A DNA stretch of 64,000 nt from the NCBI RefSeq assembly GCF_024713975.1, contig NC_091099.1, forward strand, positions 1,694,001 through 1,758,000, given 5' to 3'. Below the pieces are notes generated by a model, which was not told the DNA's origin, searched no databases, and worked only from the letters and a program-made list of their open reading frames with translations. Made by a program: the position numbers and the translations under genes. Position 1 is the first letter of the stretch, and each line of letters starts with the position of its first letter. Of the stretch, positions 36,501 to 63,500 are shown piece after piece. Source of the DNA: Paralichthys olivaceus (Eukaryota > Chordata > Actinopteri > Pleuronectiformes > Paralichthyidae).

Positions 36501-37020
36501 CTCCCTTAAAATTCAGAAACAAGCTGTAGTTTCCTCCTGCCTCCAACGCCACATTCAGCTGGATCTCCAGAAAATCAGAGTACCCAGGATACACCACGGA
36601 GGAACGTATCTTCTCATCCACGTCGTCTCTGTTCTTCACCATGGAGTCAGAAACTTCCAGGCCTTTGCTGTGGAGGAAGATGCTGCTCGTCTTCTGGACA
36701 CACTTGAAGTTGACCGTGGAGTTTCCGGTGAAGTGGCTCGTCTGGTTGGGACTGGTGACGTTCTCCACCTCGATGATCCGGGTGTAGAAGTGAGGCTGCA
36801 GGACGACCTCGTAGCTCTCAGGTACGAGGTCCCTTGGCAGCCGCCCTTCAGGTGGCAGCTCCGTGGTGGTGGGCGCGAAGGTCGGACGGGGCGTCGGGTT
36901 CATCGCGGAGATCTGACTCTGGTAGAAAATGATCATGGTGGCCATGCCGGCGATGATGGAGATCGTCAGGACGACAAAGGCCCCGGCGAGGAGCTTGGAC
37001 TTGCAGGAGTTCCACGACAT
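22070..37020 (-). CDS. anpep: Aminopeptidase N (membrane alanyl aminopeptidase)
   Basis: This zinc ectopeptidase trims N-terminal residues from peptides at the cell surface, typically on intestinal and renal brush borders. Nineteen coding exons: 36416-37020, 34353-34495, 34086-34219, 33629-33749, 32967-33121, 32687-32800, 32339-32482, 32143-32208, 30447-30512, 30133-30281, 28416-28495, 28202-28335, 27754-27809, 26757-26993, 26312-26419, 25303-25470, 25049-25189, 23051-23114, 22070-22213. They join in phase to 942 aa (human 967). It is a type II membrane protein: short N-tail, hydrophobic helix near 10-33, T/P-rich stalk. Zinc ligands are H381 and H385 of HELAH and E404 of WLNEGFASY (HExxH-x18-E); the catalytic Tyr is Y470. 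Oddities: GAMEN reads AAMEN (345-349), and TNMEP (207-211) replaces the usual TQxx. The ATG (GCCACCATGT) is an ideal start. A divergent anpep paralogue is the alternative. Confidence 0.95.
28530..28555. repeat. (AT)n tract in anpep intron
   Basis: A pure AT run with AT-rich flanks in the intron just 5' (gene sense) of the exon at 28416-28495. Confidence 0.85.
29640..29880 (+). mobile_element. Dispersed repeat fragment (CACTAAACCTTGTGGGACTCC type)
   Basis: In the anpep intron between 28495 and 30133. GGCCCAGCACTAAACCTTGT followed by GGGACTCCACA resembles a phrase ('ctgaggaactccac') found, from memory, in long teleost repeats. The limits are uncertain. Confidence 0.35.
30528..30561. repeat. 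(GA)n microsatellite
   Basis: About 17 AG units, starting 16 bases upstream (in gene sense) of the anpep exon at 30447-30512. On the gene strand it is a CT tract lying in or near the polypyrimidine region of that acceptor. Confidence 0.95.
31608..31880 (+). mobile_element. Dispersed repeat copy (TTTGGTGCAGATCC type), longest in window
   Basis: In an anpep intron. Ordered blocks CATTACATTTTGGTGCAGAT, CCAGGAATCTCTTTTTCC, CATTTAGGGGACAGATATCT, ATGAGTGTGTGTAATTTGGT and CTTGACGGAGGC match the family seen at 15970-16175. It is inserted antisense to anpep. Confidence 0.6.
33508..33567. repeat. (GAG)n microsatellite
   Basis: Sixty bases of uninterrupted GAG/GGA repeat in the anpep intron between the exons at 32967-33121 and 33629-33749; on the gene strand it is a pure CTC tract, 61 bases past the donor at 33628. 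Confidence 0.97.
35090..35300 (+). mobile_element. Dispersed fish repeat fragment (TTTTAAAGAGGATAAGGAGG type)
   Basis: In anpep intron 1. The run from GAGAGATTTTAAAGAGGATA through CAGACGGGTCTCCTCAGGGA to GGGGGCGCTCTAACAGAAAA matches, from memory, an internal part of the same long teleost repeat whose start is seen at 12325-12420. Confidence 0.5.
36195..36310 (-). mobile_element. Dispersed repeat copy, reverse orientation
   Basis: In anpep intron 1. TCCTGACGACATCCTTCCAC then CAAGTTTCACGATCATCCGT is the reverse complement of the 'acggatttccatgaaacttg' block of the family seen at 15970 and 31608. Confidence 0.5.
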
Positions 37021-37300
37021 GGTGGCTGCTCCCGTGGCTCAGTCCTGAAGGTCCGGTCGCTCAGCTGGTAGAGTTGAGAGTGATGAGTCCCTGAGCCTGT
37101 GCTCCTCTGAAACATCTGATCCGTGCACATCCAAGGAACCTTCCTCCCATAAACAGGGCTTGGCCTCAGCTATTAATGGTCTGTACCAAGATTAAGCATT
37201 AACTTGGGCACTGACAAAGGAGCAAAGATTAAGGCTCATGATGCGAGGAGGGCGATGTTCATTGGTCTCGTTGTAAATAATCAGTCAGATTGCACGCTCA
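37021..37300 (-). promoter_or_regulatory. anpep: anpep proximal promoter with HNF1-like site
   Basis: Upstream of the anpep ATG. At 37190-37203 the sequence gattaagcattaac, read on minus as GTTAATGCTTAATC, partly matches the HNF1 palindrome GTTAATNATTAAC. HNF1 is a known driver of epithelial ANPEP transcription, so the position fits. A further GATTAAGG lies at about 37228. The match is imperfect. Confidence 0.35.
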
Positions 37301-40300
37301 CACATCTGGAGGTGGTTACTGTGTCTTCCCACTAATGCAGGGGTTACGTAAACCTCAAGGAACACTTTATCCACACTGCGCTCTGCAGCCCATCACATAC
37401 ATCACGCTCCCTCTCTGCGAACACAGCACACCCTGCTCACCATCACATCTTCACCGGACACCAGAGCTGCAGGGGAGAACATCACCACCTCCATCTGCAG
37501 GAGAGTCCAGAGTCCTTTCCTCAAACTCTCCTCCTCCTCGGGTCAGGTAAAACCAACAAAGGGGGGGGGGGGTCAGAGGACTGGTGTCCGAGCTTCGATG
37601 GAAATACAGGTCCTGTGAGACTGTGATACTCCCAACAAACGAGAAGCATATGAGGAGAGCAGTGCTAAGCGGGCTGGTGGAGACAGGAGGGGGGGGGGGG
37701 GGAAGAAAGAGAGGTGGAGAATAGAACACGGAGAGATTTGGGAAATCACTGAATTGGCTGGAAAGCCCCAAACCTCAGGAAACCGTGACCACCACACACA
37801 TGCACACATTCCTCACCTCAGGATAGGAAACAACAGCACAACGGCATCCATGTAAGAACACAGGGCCCGGGCTGGGTGCGGTGCGAGCTGTTTCTACTGA
37901 GAACAGATGTTCCTGTTGAAGGGTCAAGGAGATCAAACCAACCCGAGCATGTTGAAAAATCCAGATAGCTCAACATCGGAGGCAAATCATCGCCACAGCG
38001 AGGCCGGGTCCGAGTGGAGGCCACTTCTCCTGGTTTGAATTATACCTCATCCCCGGTCAATGTGGATGTAATGACTTTTATGACACTTGCGAGAGCACAT
38101 TCTGGTGTTACTCGAAAAATAAAACGGTCGATCATAAATCGCTTGCATTCAGCTGAGAGGTTTAAGAGCGGGGCACAGCAAATAAAAACCCATGAAACGA
38201 TCCTCTGGTGTGTGTTTAAAGAAACGCTCCGTGGATTCCGGTAAATTTAAAACCTCATTTTCTAATGAGAGAAAAAGTCTGAAGGACCAGATGTTACAAC
38301 ATCTGTCGAAAGGTTCCACTGACACGTCGTGCACACGTTGTTCTCAGGAAGGAGTTATCCCTCAGAGAGCAGGAGGACGGAGCTGTCGCCAGGTGAATTA
38401 TTCATGTTCACGTTGCAAAACACAAACACAGGACATCGCTTTGACTTAATCTAACTTCCTGGAGACTTACCCCAACCTGAACACCCCCCAACCCCCTCAA
38501 ACACCTTAAGTCACCTTATCCCCACAAGGTGAATGAAAAACATCCAGAGGTTCAGAGGGCCGGAGAGAATCCAGTGGCTGTAGTTTAATCAGAAATGTTC
38601 CCAAGTTAAAAGGTGCACAGACAGGTGAGGTGGGAAGGGAAGAGTGGTGAACAGGTTTGTGGTGGTAAAAGAGAGAGTACACACACACACACACACACAC
38701 GTGCAGGGTCATTGTTCCTCACCACAGAAAGTCATAAACGACAACAAAGATACGAGCACAATTATTTATGGAGATTCTTCTCTGGAATGTTCTTCACTCG
38801 AACGTCTCATGATATCAACCACATCTCACACACACATTGATTCTGTGCACGCCGAAGAAAAATAAATACCCTCCTGCAAACACGTGTGCAGGTGCTGAGG
38901 TCATCAGCATCCACGAGTTCCTGTTCCTGCCAACTCTTTGAGGAGAAGGTCCCCTACTGGCGAGGACCAGAACTGCAAAGGCACTGACTCCAAACTGTTT
39001 GAGGCTCATGGTTAAAATGAAAAGGAAAAAAAGAACGACAGTAACATTTCACAACATTGTAAAATAAATGGAATTCGTGATCAGAGACTAAAGCTCTCGT
39101 GAAACTTCGGACACAACGATTGGAACATTGATTTTTAAAAGGTTCAATGATTCATAAAATCTATTCATCAGCTCTCTGCGTTAAAACAACACTTTGCAAC
39201 GTCTCACGTCAAAGCAGCAGTTTGATCAGTGACACAAAATCAAATCGCACATCGACGACACAACAACAACCTAAAAACAAAACAGGTGCAAACTTGGTCC
39301 AGCACTGAAATGTAATAAAGCCTGTGCAGCGCTCCCTACAGGCAGTGATTAGCATTGCACCTGATTAATACTGATGCTCTGAATTATTCAGGTCAAAGTG
39401 ATGATACAGATGATTTTCTGATGCTGCAAACCTGCAACTATCACTAATGTGCAGCTATGATCGTGTGGATTCACTGTTTCATTGACTTGGATTTAAAGTG
39501 AGATGGAGTTTAGGGGAGTGTTGGTATTGTTAGAAGATACTGAGCGACAATCTAGTTTGAATTAATCTATTTGAGCCTTTTACTTTTCACAGATGATCAT
39601 TTTTTCTTCTGTTGTTTTCATGGTTCAAATGTGTTTTTCCTTTAAATATAATAATCACTTAAACTTCCACTTTAAATATCTCTCGTCTACCTTTAGTGCA
39701 GAAAAGCTTCATCAATCAGAAATAGTAAATATTCGTCTGAGGTTAAATACGACTGAATTCAATCAATGACCAAACTAACAACAGTCAAAATACAGTACAG
39801 TAAATATCGCTTTACCAGGAATGAGGAAATTATATTCTTGATAATCTGACACTGAAAATAAAGGCAAAAATATTTCTCTAAATTATAGTGAAATATTTTG
39901 AGAATAAACCAGAAGTATTGTGTTTTGTTAACTGAATATTTCTTAGAAAGGTTCTAATATTTAGATAAGTAAGACTTAATATTCCATTGGTAAAGTTTCC
40001 AGAGTAGAATTGGAATATAAAAATAAGTGTAAAGTTGTGATATTTTAATGATCTGACTGTGGTTGTTATATTTCGTATAATGACATTTTACTGAAATGAT
40101 TTAGGACTTTATTCCTGACGTACTGAGCTTCTTCTCAAACAACTTTAAATGCTTCAATTCCTGAATTTACAACTTTTTCTCAACACTGACTTTAAAATTA
40201 AATAAAAATGTTCTCTAAATATTTTGCCTTTATTCTGAACAGTCCCTCAGCAGTGGCCACCAGTGCACTGTCAGTTTTCACTTTCACTGACGTCTGGACA

Positions 40301-41185
40301 TTTCCCTGAGATTTTCCAGAGGGGCTGCACGAGAGAACAGAGTCTGAGTCAATTGCTCTGGAACTTTTCTGGAACCTCTCCTGCCCCCTGGTGTAATATT
40401 AAGAAAATATCAAGAAAATGAACAGTGAGCGGAGTAAGTGTGTTGATGACGTTTCTAACATGTGAAACTGGAAGCAAACAAATATCTCAGGAGATTCCAG
40501 ATGTTTTGGTGATAAGGGCCAACGCCGGTGTGGACGAGCTGTAAACAACAACACTGATCTTTCCACAGCACAATTTACACGTCACGTCCCGCCTCCTGCT
40601 GTGTCGGACAATCTGCTGCTGCTCCACATGTAAAAGACAAATGTTGGAAAATGTCTGCACCATATTTTTATAATTCAATTTCAGTTCATGTCTGAAAGCA
40701 GCTTTAGTTTAAAGGCATTTGTCCACAACATGGAGAGGCCGTTACACTCCGTCACTCAGACATTTCATAATACTTGGGTCATGCACATGTCGGGTAAAGA
40801 TGTCGCTAATGTCACATTTCCAGCAGTGAAAATGAATCCAGACCAACACGCGTCAGTGCAATCGGCTTGAAGCACTTTTGCTTTTTTGGAAATACTCGAC
40901 AAACTAAAAATAAAACAAGAGAGATGCTGCTCATCATTGTCTTGTCAACATTTGAGAAAGTGTTTCCAAAGCAGCAGCAGCTCTTTGTCTTGGAGACAAC
41001 TTGCAGTTCTTTGATTATAATTCAAGTCTGAGTTCTATCTGCAGCTTCATGTGCATGAATGTGTCCCTATCAGTTCGTGTTCAGTTCATTCCAACAGAAA
41101 TAACAACGTTGTGTGGAAATAATATATTGCTTCTTCTGGAATCTACCAGCTGTGTGATGTACTTCATCGACTGTCAGTCAGGTCA
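37301..41185. other. Intergenic region upstream of anpep
   Basis: No gene I can support. It contains two poly-G runs (about 37561-37572 and 37688-37702), an AC tract at 38679-38700, and an AT-rich stretch (39840-40240) with degenerate 'gaataaa...aatatt' phrases seen elsewhere in the window. Short open frames here show no recognisable protein. Confidence 0.6.
38679..38700. repeat. (AC)n microsatellite
   Basis: Eleven AC units upstream of anpep. Confidence 0.9.
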
Positions 41186-42577
41186 CTACCACAGCCAGCT
41201 GTCTAGATGCTGAACACAGTAACAGGACTGTTCCAGGATTGCGGACATCTCCCCGTAGCTCTCCTCTCTCCACGTGGGAAGCAGCCTCTCATTGTTTAGG
41301 GCCTGAAGCTTTGGCGTCCCCTCCCGGAGGACGTGGTAAAGACAAGGCCACCGGTGCTGAATCCTCAGCCTGGTCCTCCGGTCCAGCGTGATACCACGGA
41401 CGATCTTCTTGGCACGAAGCTCGCGCAGGACGGGCAGCTTCAGGCAAGAGAAGACTAAGCCTCGGCTGGGCGACACGTCCAGGAACTCCAGGGACTGAGA
41501 CTCCAGAGTGTACGAGATGCCCAGATTCCTCAGCGGCACCAGGATGTGTAACGTCAGAGACTTTAGGTTGGGCAGGGACTTGGTTACGGTCTGCAGCGTC
41601 GAGGGAGTCACTCCTTTGAATACCCAGAAGTATTTGAGCTCAAGGACTCGCAGCTGCTGGAACTGGGTGAGCAGCGACACGGACACGTCCGACCAGTCGA
41701 AGTGGAGCCGCATCTTGGAGATGCGTGGGCAGCTCTGAGTGAGCTCGGTGAGCAACTCCTGGAAACTGGCCACCTGTCAAATCCAACCACAGAGAAGAAC
41801 AACGTGCTGAAAGATTAATTTGTTCGATAGATTTTTTTTAATGGTTTATTTCTGTATTAAAGACGTCAGGAGATGTTAAATGACTTTTTTTCTCTCATCA
41901 TGAATTTATTTCCTCAGTGAAAGCAGCCGTCAGAGACCCCTCCCGGCTAAACTCGACCAAACAAACACTTTATTAACTCTGAAAATTCACGATGGACAGA
42001 TTCTTAGATTGAGTCTGGGTTCACAGTGAAATCATCGTCACGTTACCTGATCCATTTTGGTGATGCTGTCCTGGTGTGAACTGGAGCTGGAGTGAACCCT
42101 GAGGTCGAGCGGCTCGAGCAGAGTGAAGGTCCAGTTCAGATCCAGGTGGCTGAGGTCTCTGCAGTGAACATTGTTCAGCAAGTGGCTCAGCAGCTCCTTC
42201 CACTTGTTGCAGCGATCCCCCAGGTCGAAGCTGGCCTTCAGCGTGAGCAGACTTGCCCGACGGGAGATGAGGTGGTGGGTGTAATGGTGGACCCAAGCTT
42301 TCCACCTCTCAAACTCACGGTTGGAAACCAGCAGCCCCTCCTGACCGAGGTGGAAGACACCGCGACGGGAAAAGTCCGCTACCCTCCACAGCTTCCACGA
42401 GCGGACGAGGCAGCTCCAGCTCAGGCAAACCAGAGCGCAGCTGCACTTATCCACCTCGTTCAGGAAGGACAGGACATGCAGCTGGCACTCCACCGGCAGG
42501 AAGTTGAAGGGGAAGTAGTCATCCACCGCTTTCCGCCGGCTGCTCACGGGGACCAGGGGTCTCTTTCGTGGTGACAT
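41186..42577 (-). CDS. F-box protein with LRR-like C-terminal region, unassigned
   Basis: Two coding exons (42047-42577 and 41186-41773) join in frame to 372 aa. Residues 22-69 form a clear F-box: FPFNFLPVECQLHVLSFL, then a Cys-rich helix (CSCALVCLSWSCLV) and SWKLWRVADFS, so it should bind SKP1 and act as a substrate receptor of an SCF ubiquitin ligase. The rest contains leucine-rich stretches such as LRVLELKYFW, LPNLKSLTLHIL, SLEFLDVSPSRG and LPVLRELRAKK, like irregular LRRs of FBXL/FBXO proteins. It ends SWLW. I chose the ATG at 42577 because its context, GCCACCATGT, is ideal; an in-frame ATG 11 codons upstream (42610) is possible. An acceptor-like CACCAG near 42673 suggests a non-coding first exon. 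I cannot match it to a named F-box gene. Confidence 0.85.
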
Positions 42578-45200
42578 GGTGGCAGATGAGGAGATGATGA
42601 TGCTGGTCATTGGTGGAGGTCAGAATCTCCACCGGGTGGTCTTGTGGTCTGGCTTTGCCATAAATATCTTGGGTCTGGTGAAGACTTAAGAAAATAAACA
42701 AAGTCTTATTTTCTTTATTCCAAGTTGTTCAAAGCAGGAACACAGGAAGACCCTGTGGTGGATTAAGCTAAAACAGGTAATGAGTGGATTTCAAAAGAAA
42801 ATTCATGTTCCTGAATAAAATCAAGATAGTTTCTTACATAAATGTCTTATGAAGGGACTCAGACTTGAGGACAGCCCAACCAAAACCTTCTGAATGTAAC
42901 CTACTCATGCCGAACCATAATTAACCTTCCCACAATTCACACCTGATCCCCGACATTAACCATAGTTACTTATCGCTTAACCGTGACTCTAACCTAGATC
43001 CAACTTTAAGACTATAGCCTAAGAATCGAATGATTTACGTTCAAATAAGATAATCCTGTATTAGTCCCACAATGGGGACATTAGCACTGTGAGGACAAGA
43101 AACTGTGGGTGTGATCGATGAGTCTGGTGTAAAGTTCGTGCTTCAGTGACTCTCCTGTTGACGTCAGTCCTTCAGGTGATGTCCACGTGGTCAGTGATCG
43201 AAGTATTAACTGACACGTCGGTTTGTAACATGACTCGAGTTTCTCCAGCTGCTGTTACTCACCTGTCAGTCAAATTAACGAGTCTCCGGTCACACGTGTG
43301 TGAACTCTTTAACCTGAGCTGGAGATTAAATTGTGTTTTTACACTTTAATCGACACTGAAGTCTCGTCGTTACCTTTTCCTGTCAACTGGCTTCCTCCTT
43401 GTCCCCGGTTAAAAAGCTAAGCTGCTAGGAGCTAGCAGACAAAGGAATTCAAATTAAAGCTAATCACTGCGCATTATTCCACATTTTTCGTAGATTTTAC
43501 TTCGTAAATCGACGCGTTAAAAACTGTTGAACAGCTTAAACAAAGTTAAAACTTAAAACCCTCGAGGACACGCGGTCAGTAGCTGTCCCGGTTAGTTAGC
43601 ATCCGAACAGCTGAGCTGTGTTGTTGTTTTTGTTGTGGCTCAGCCGTGATGACGTCATCAAAATGCGTTGGGCTGCCTGCTTCGTTCACCAGAGTTGCGC
43701 CGCCGGGCGGGGGTTACAGCTGGGACACCGCAGTTTGCGTGAGAAGAAGAATTATAACGCGATATTATAAATAAATACTTTATTGTAAATATTGGTGTTT
43801 TATTTTTTTTTTCTGAAACAACAAGTGAGAACAACAAAACCTTAGAAAACACATTTGTCATGTTTATTATTATTAAAGATTCAAGAAGATTTGTTGTCAT
43901 TTTCAAAACATGAGGGGACGAAACTGAGGAAATAGAAACAGTAGAATCTGAAGACTATTCAGCAAATACATGAAATAAAAACAATGGAATCTCAAACTAA
44001 ACAAGGGTTAAAAACAATGCAAATTAAAAAGGTGCAAGTGAGTATTGATAACTATGAGTATGGATATTCAAGTACTACGGAACATGAAAGAGTCTCTGGT
44101 GAGCACGTGAAACACACGTTCATATTTCCCACAATGTTCAATCACTGTGTTTTTGCACGACTGATTTTCCTCTTGGTAACACGAGTCTTCCTCCCGCTCT
44201 GTCTCTGATGGCTTCCCCAGTAGATGGCCCTCTGCACACACAGATGCCGTGTGGCCTCCGGTGATGCAGGGTGACCTCCTGGAAGTGGTGACCTCCTCTG
44301 GCTTCCTCTGTATCAAACCGCTGATACAGGCTGTTTCCTGCACATGTGGGCTCGGCCTGAGGGAACCAATAACAGCGTCCAGCACCAACTGACCACAGTC
44401 ACATAAACAAGCAGACAGCAGCAGGGCTGTCCAGGCTGCTGGTCGCTGTCATGTTGTTGTGTGTGATCACAGAGTGAAGATTACACGTCCAACAGCTTCC
44501 TGGAGCCGTGTTCAGTTTCATCTGAGAACTGGTTTGACAATAGAAGACATGTGACCCTCTCAGTTTGATGGTAAATCTGAGGTCATGATGTGGGTGGGGG
44601 GGGGTTATGTGACACATAGCATAAGTCATGTCCTCCTCGTGCTTCTGTGATACATTTCTACATTGTGCGTTTCTTTGTAAAGTCAGAGAAAAGCAGGAAG
44701 CGACACGTCAGAGGGGCCCTTTCTGTGAGAGAGGGTCCGAACACAAACACACTGGAGCCTCACAGGATTACTGCATGTTTCTATAATACTGTACACAGCA
44801 GCTGTTGTGATGCCAGATTATAAACAGGCTCTTTAAAACAATCAGTCGTGTTGTCGTAGCTACGCTCAGAGGGGGATTTCAAATACATAGACAAAGTTTT
44901 CAGAGTGTATGTCATGTATATGTCAGACATAGTCATGTAGTTATATGTATATATATGTATAGTATGTATAAACATTATGATGCCTTCATGAACTGACGGA
45001 TGTATCTCTTACATATACATCACACACCGTCCCTGAAGGCAGCATCACGTGACGATGTGTAACTACCATAGACTGTATATAAAGATTTATATATTTAAAA
45101 GATTTTATTTTAAGGTAACTACTGAACAAATCAATTGAGTTAAATAAATTATAACTGTTTTATAATGAGGGCGCCATCTTGATTGTTTTGAGGTGGGGGG
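42578..45200. other. Intergenic region, F-box gene to chka
   Basis: It holds the presumed 5' UTR and promoter of the F-box gene; the CpG-richer part is about 43360-43720. A dispersed-repeat phrase lies at 43035-43075 (GATAATCCTGTATTAGTCCC then ACAATGGGGAC). AT-rich sequence follows. No coding exon seen. Confidence 0.5.
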
Positions 45201-45218
45201 GGGATACGTCCGATTCAG

Positions 45219-45305
45219 CCAATCAGAGCAGAGAAGGGTCGCGGGCGCGTCCTGTGACCCCGCCCCCCTCCGTATATAAAGGGACCGGACGCTGCGTGTG
45301 AATCA
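45219..45305 (+). promoter_or_regulatory. chka: chka core promoter (CCAAT, GC box, TATA)
   Basis: CCAAT at 45219-45223 (in AGCCAATCAG), a GC box CCCCGCCCCC at 45258-45267 and a TATA box TATATAAA at 45273-45280 are in the canonical order and spacing. Transcription should start near 45305-45312, giving a 5' leader of about 120 bases before the chosen ATG. Confidence 0.75.
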
Positions 45306-45427
45306 TTCGTCGTCACATCGAAGCTTCAGCATCTGAATTAAAATCAAAGAGACTCTTCATCCATCTCCCTCTGAAACCCCCGTGACGAAGCAGAGGCTCC
45401 ATGTTAGTTTTCTCGAAGAAGGACAAC

Positions 45428-60564
<15,137 letters not shown>

Positions 60565-63500
60565 CGAGCTGACGGGATGTGTTGACGTTCAGCCACATGG
60601 CAGCAGGAGGACGAACAGCCTGACAAAGATTCCACCATCCACACTTTACTCAACGCTCTCGGCCGAGAGGGGATTTGCTGATAGTGCTGGTGTCGTGCTT
60701 ATCAAAGCCCAACCTTGATCGCGTGGCTCTGATGCTTAAAGTACGTCCCAACAATCCGCCGCAGCTCAGTAAAAACTCCCCGAGAGCCAAAACAAAAAAA
60801 GAAAAAGAGAAATCTTGACTCGTACTAACTCGCCGGTCAGAGCTGCTCTCTGCTTCTGCCTCGTTCCGAACACGTCACTAACACAAGCGAGGTGAGAAAC
60901 AAGGCGGATTTAGGTTCCTGCCTGTTACTGAGGCCCGCGGTGGACTGGTTGTCTGGTGGGATCTCTTCTCCCTCGACAGTCATGTCTTCACTTCTGTATT
61001 TCACGCACTCAAACAGCTTGTTTGAGTTCCTTCTCGTTCAAACGGTTGTTTTGGGGGATTTTCTTCAGGCTGGAGCTAAGTTTTCGTCGCAGCCGCTCGA
61101 ACTCCACCAAATCATAATCAAAGACGTGAAACTTCAGCCGTCCCCATTTCCATTAGGTGTAATTCTGCGTGGCTTCCTCACTAGTACTGTTACACTGATC
61201 GACTGTGACTCTCCTCCACCTGTTGTACTCGTACTAACAGGTATCGTGTTGTAATGGGTCGCTGTGACAGGTAGATCACTCATCTGTGAATATCGTACGC
61301 TGGGTTTTACTACATGTTCAGCCAAATGGCTACAAGACATTCCAGTCAGCCATGCTTTATGAGCCGAGCACATTTGTTTTTTTTACTTTTACTTTTATAA
61401 ATTGGAACTGCATTGAAGAAAACGTCACGCAGTTCACATGACAGTGGTTCACTCATTGTGGTTTCTATGGTGATGTCGTGGGAAAACGCTCACGTGACAA
61501 ATCGCACCCAAAAACGACATTTCACGTTGTCAAAACTCGAAAAACTGGAGACGTGAGAGTGAAACCTGATTATTTCGTCCTGCTGCTTCTCATCCAAACA
61601 CCCTGAGAGCCGCTCAACCCTACCTCACCCCATCGAGTCGTCACACGGCGAGTACGAGTTCCACCATCGGCTGCCAACGCAGACTTCACCACGATTGAGA
61701 CTTTGAACAGTTGAAATTGAGTTTGTCTGTATTGGCACTTCGCACATTCGGTGAATTTAACAGCATTCCTCTTTTCTCAGTGACCACGATTTAGCCTCTG
61801 GGCTCGTCACTTCAGTGGCAGCGCCCCCTGTTGGACCTGATAAGAAATGTGTTGAATGACTAAACGTTTTTCTCATGACAGAAATCGGTTTTCTTCACGT
61901 TTCCCAAATCGTTAACCGATGACGAACCATCACCGTAGGGCCGTGTCTGAAAATTTCTCCTTGTTTACGATAGAGTGCTGTACACTACTTTTACACTAGC
62001 AATCCCACAATGCAATTCTCTGCATTATCACAGATGCTAAAATTTCTGTTTATCTCTACAGCTGTCGGTAGAAATTCAAAATAACAGCAAGACAAAAATT
62101 TTACGCAATCCAGCTGTCGGAATCTTCGACAGCTTGATATTATGTAAACTGTTGATAAACACAAATATAGGAAGTGATTTCGAACACAGCAAAACATTTT
62201 AACTTTCACTTCCCGTCTCATGCACTTGTAGCCTGTCGAGCTTTCAAACAGCACATGTATCGCACGAAGAAAATCTGATCCTCCAAATTCTTATTATTTT
62301 TCCAAAACAATCGTCCCTTGATTTCAGACAAAATCTCAGTTCTTGCCCGCAACCATTGATTCTTCCAACAGTAACAACAAATATCACCGGTTGGTTTTAT
62401 TAGCGGAGGCCAGCAAGCTAATTAATCGAAAGCTCGCTCTACCAGCACCTGATTTGTTAACAGCTCTAATTCAAGAAGGAGCTTTAAATATGCACTTGTT
62501 TGAAACATACGTGATAGAAAGCAATCCTGTAATTTTGACAGGAGATGGGTCACGTCCCCTCGCAATAAAGAAAACAAAATAAAACGGAAAAGTGCCGCAC
62601 ACCTTCCAGAGCATTGCTAACTTTGTGGATTTAGTCTTAAAAAGACCAAACCAACAAAGTTCTCTAAACTCTCTAAATGTCTTGCTGTTACCAGAACCAC
62701 GTAAAAAAAACAAAAAAAAAAACGAGACGGATCCAAAGTTTTAGCGGCCACGCCTAGCTACAGCTGCAAAGCTATGTTCGGACAATCTGTTTAGGATCGG
62801 GGGTTTAGCTGAAGGCGACCCAAAGTCGTAATCTTCAAATCAGATTATTTCCCAAATACCTGCTCAGAAAATGGGTTTTAAGAAAATCATGTTAAAATGT
62901 CGTAGGAGGATAAACGGAAAAAATAATGCATCTGACAAACTGTGCTGCTACATGTGAAAACTGTTCTACTGCCGCAGAGGCTGCACGTCCATGTTCATTC
63001 CAGTGGAGCTGTAGCAGATTCACACACGTTCCCAGTTTACCCGTGGGATTGAGGGAACTGAGCCGGGTCATGACACTAAAATGATCACGTCACCAATCAT
63101 CTACTGGAAAAACCCAGAATGTTTGAATGTCTACTGTGGCACTTTCAATCTGAGGACGACAAAATGTAAAAAAAAAAATATATATATATGTATAAACTAA
63201 TACTGTACTTGAGTATTTTCATGTTTAAACATCTTGGGGTTGTTGAACTGTGACTTTTAATTTGATGAGATGTTATTTTACATACAAATGTGTTTTATTG
63301 TATATTCATCTTTATATTTCTTTTGGAATGTGGTTAATGTATATTTTCATCGTTATCTTTAATTCGAATTGTTGTTGGTACGTCTGTACTGAAGCAATAG
63401 TCTTTACTTTAATATATTCAGTGGCTGTTTCTTTACTAAACCCTGAATTTGTATTTTTTCTTATTCAGAAGTTTATTTTGAAATGAAAAGTATTTGCCCT

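Noticed and set aside
62343-62582. 79-codon open stretch in the chka 3' region
   Set aside because: Begins at TTG, has no recognised domain and lies in probable 3' UTR.
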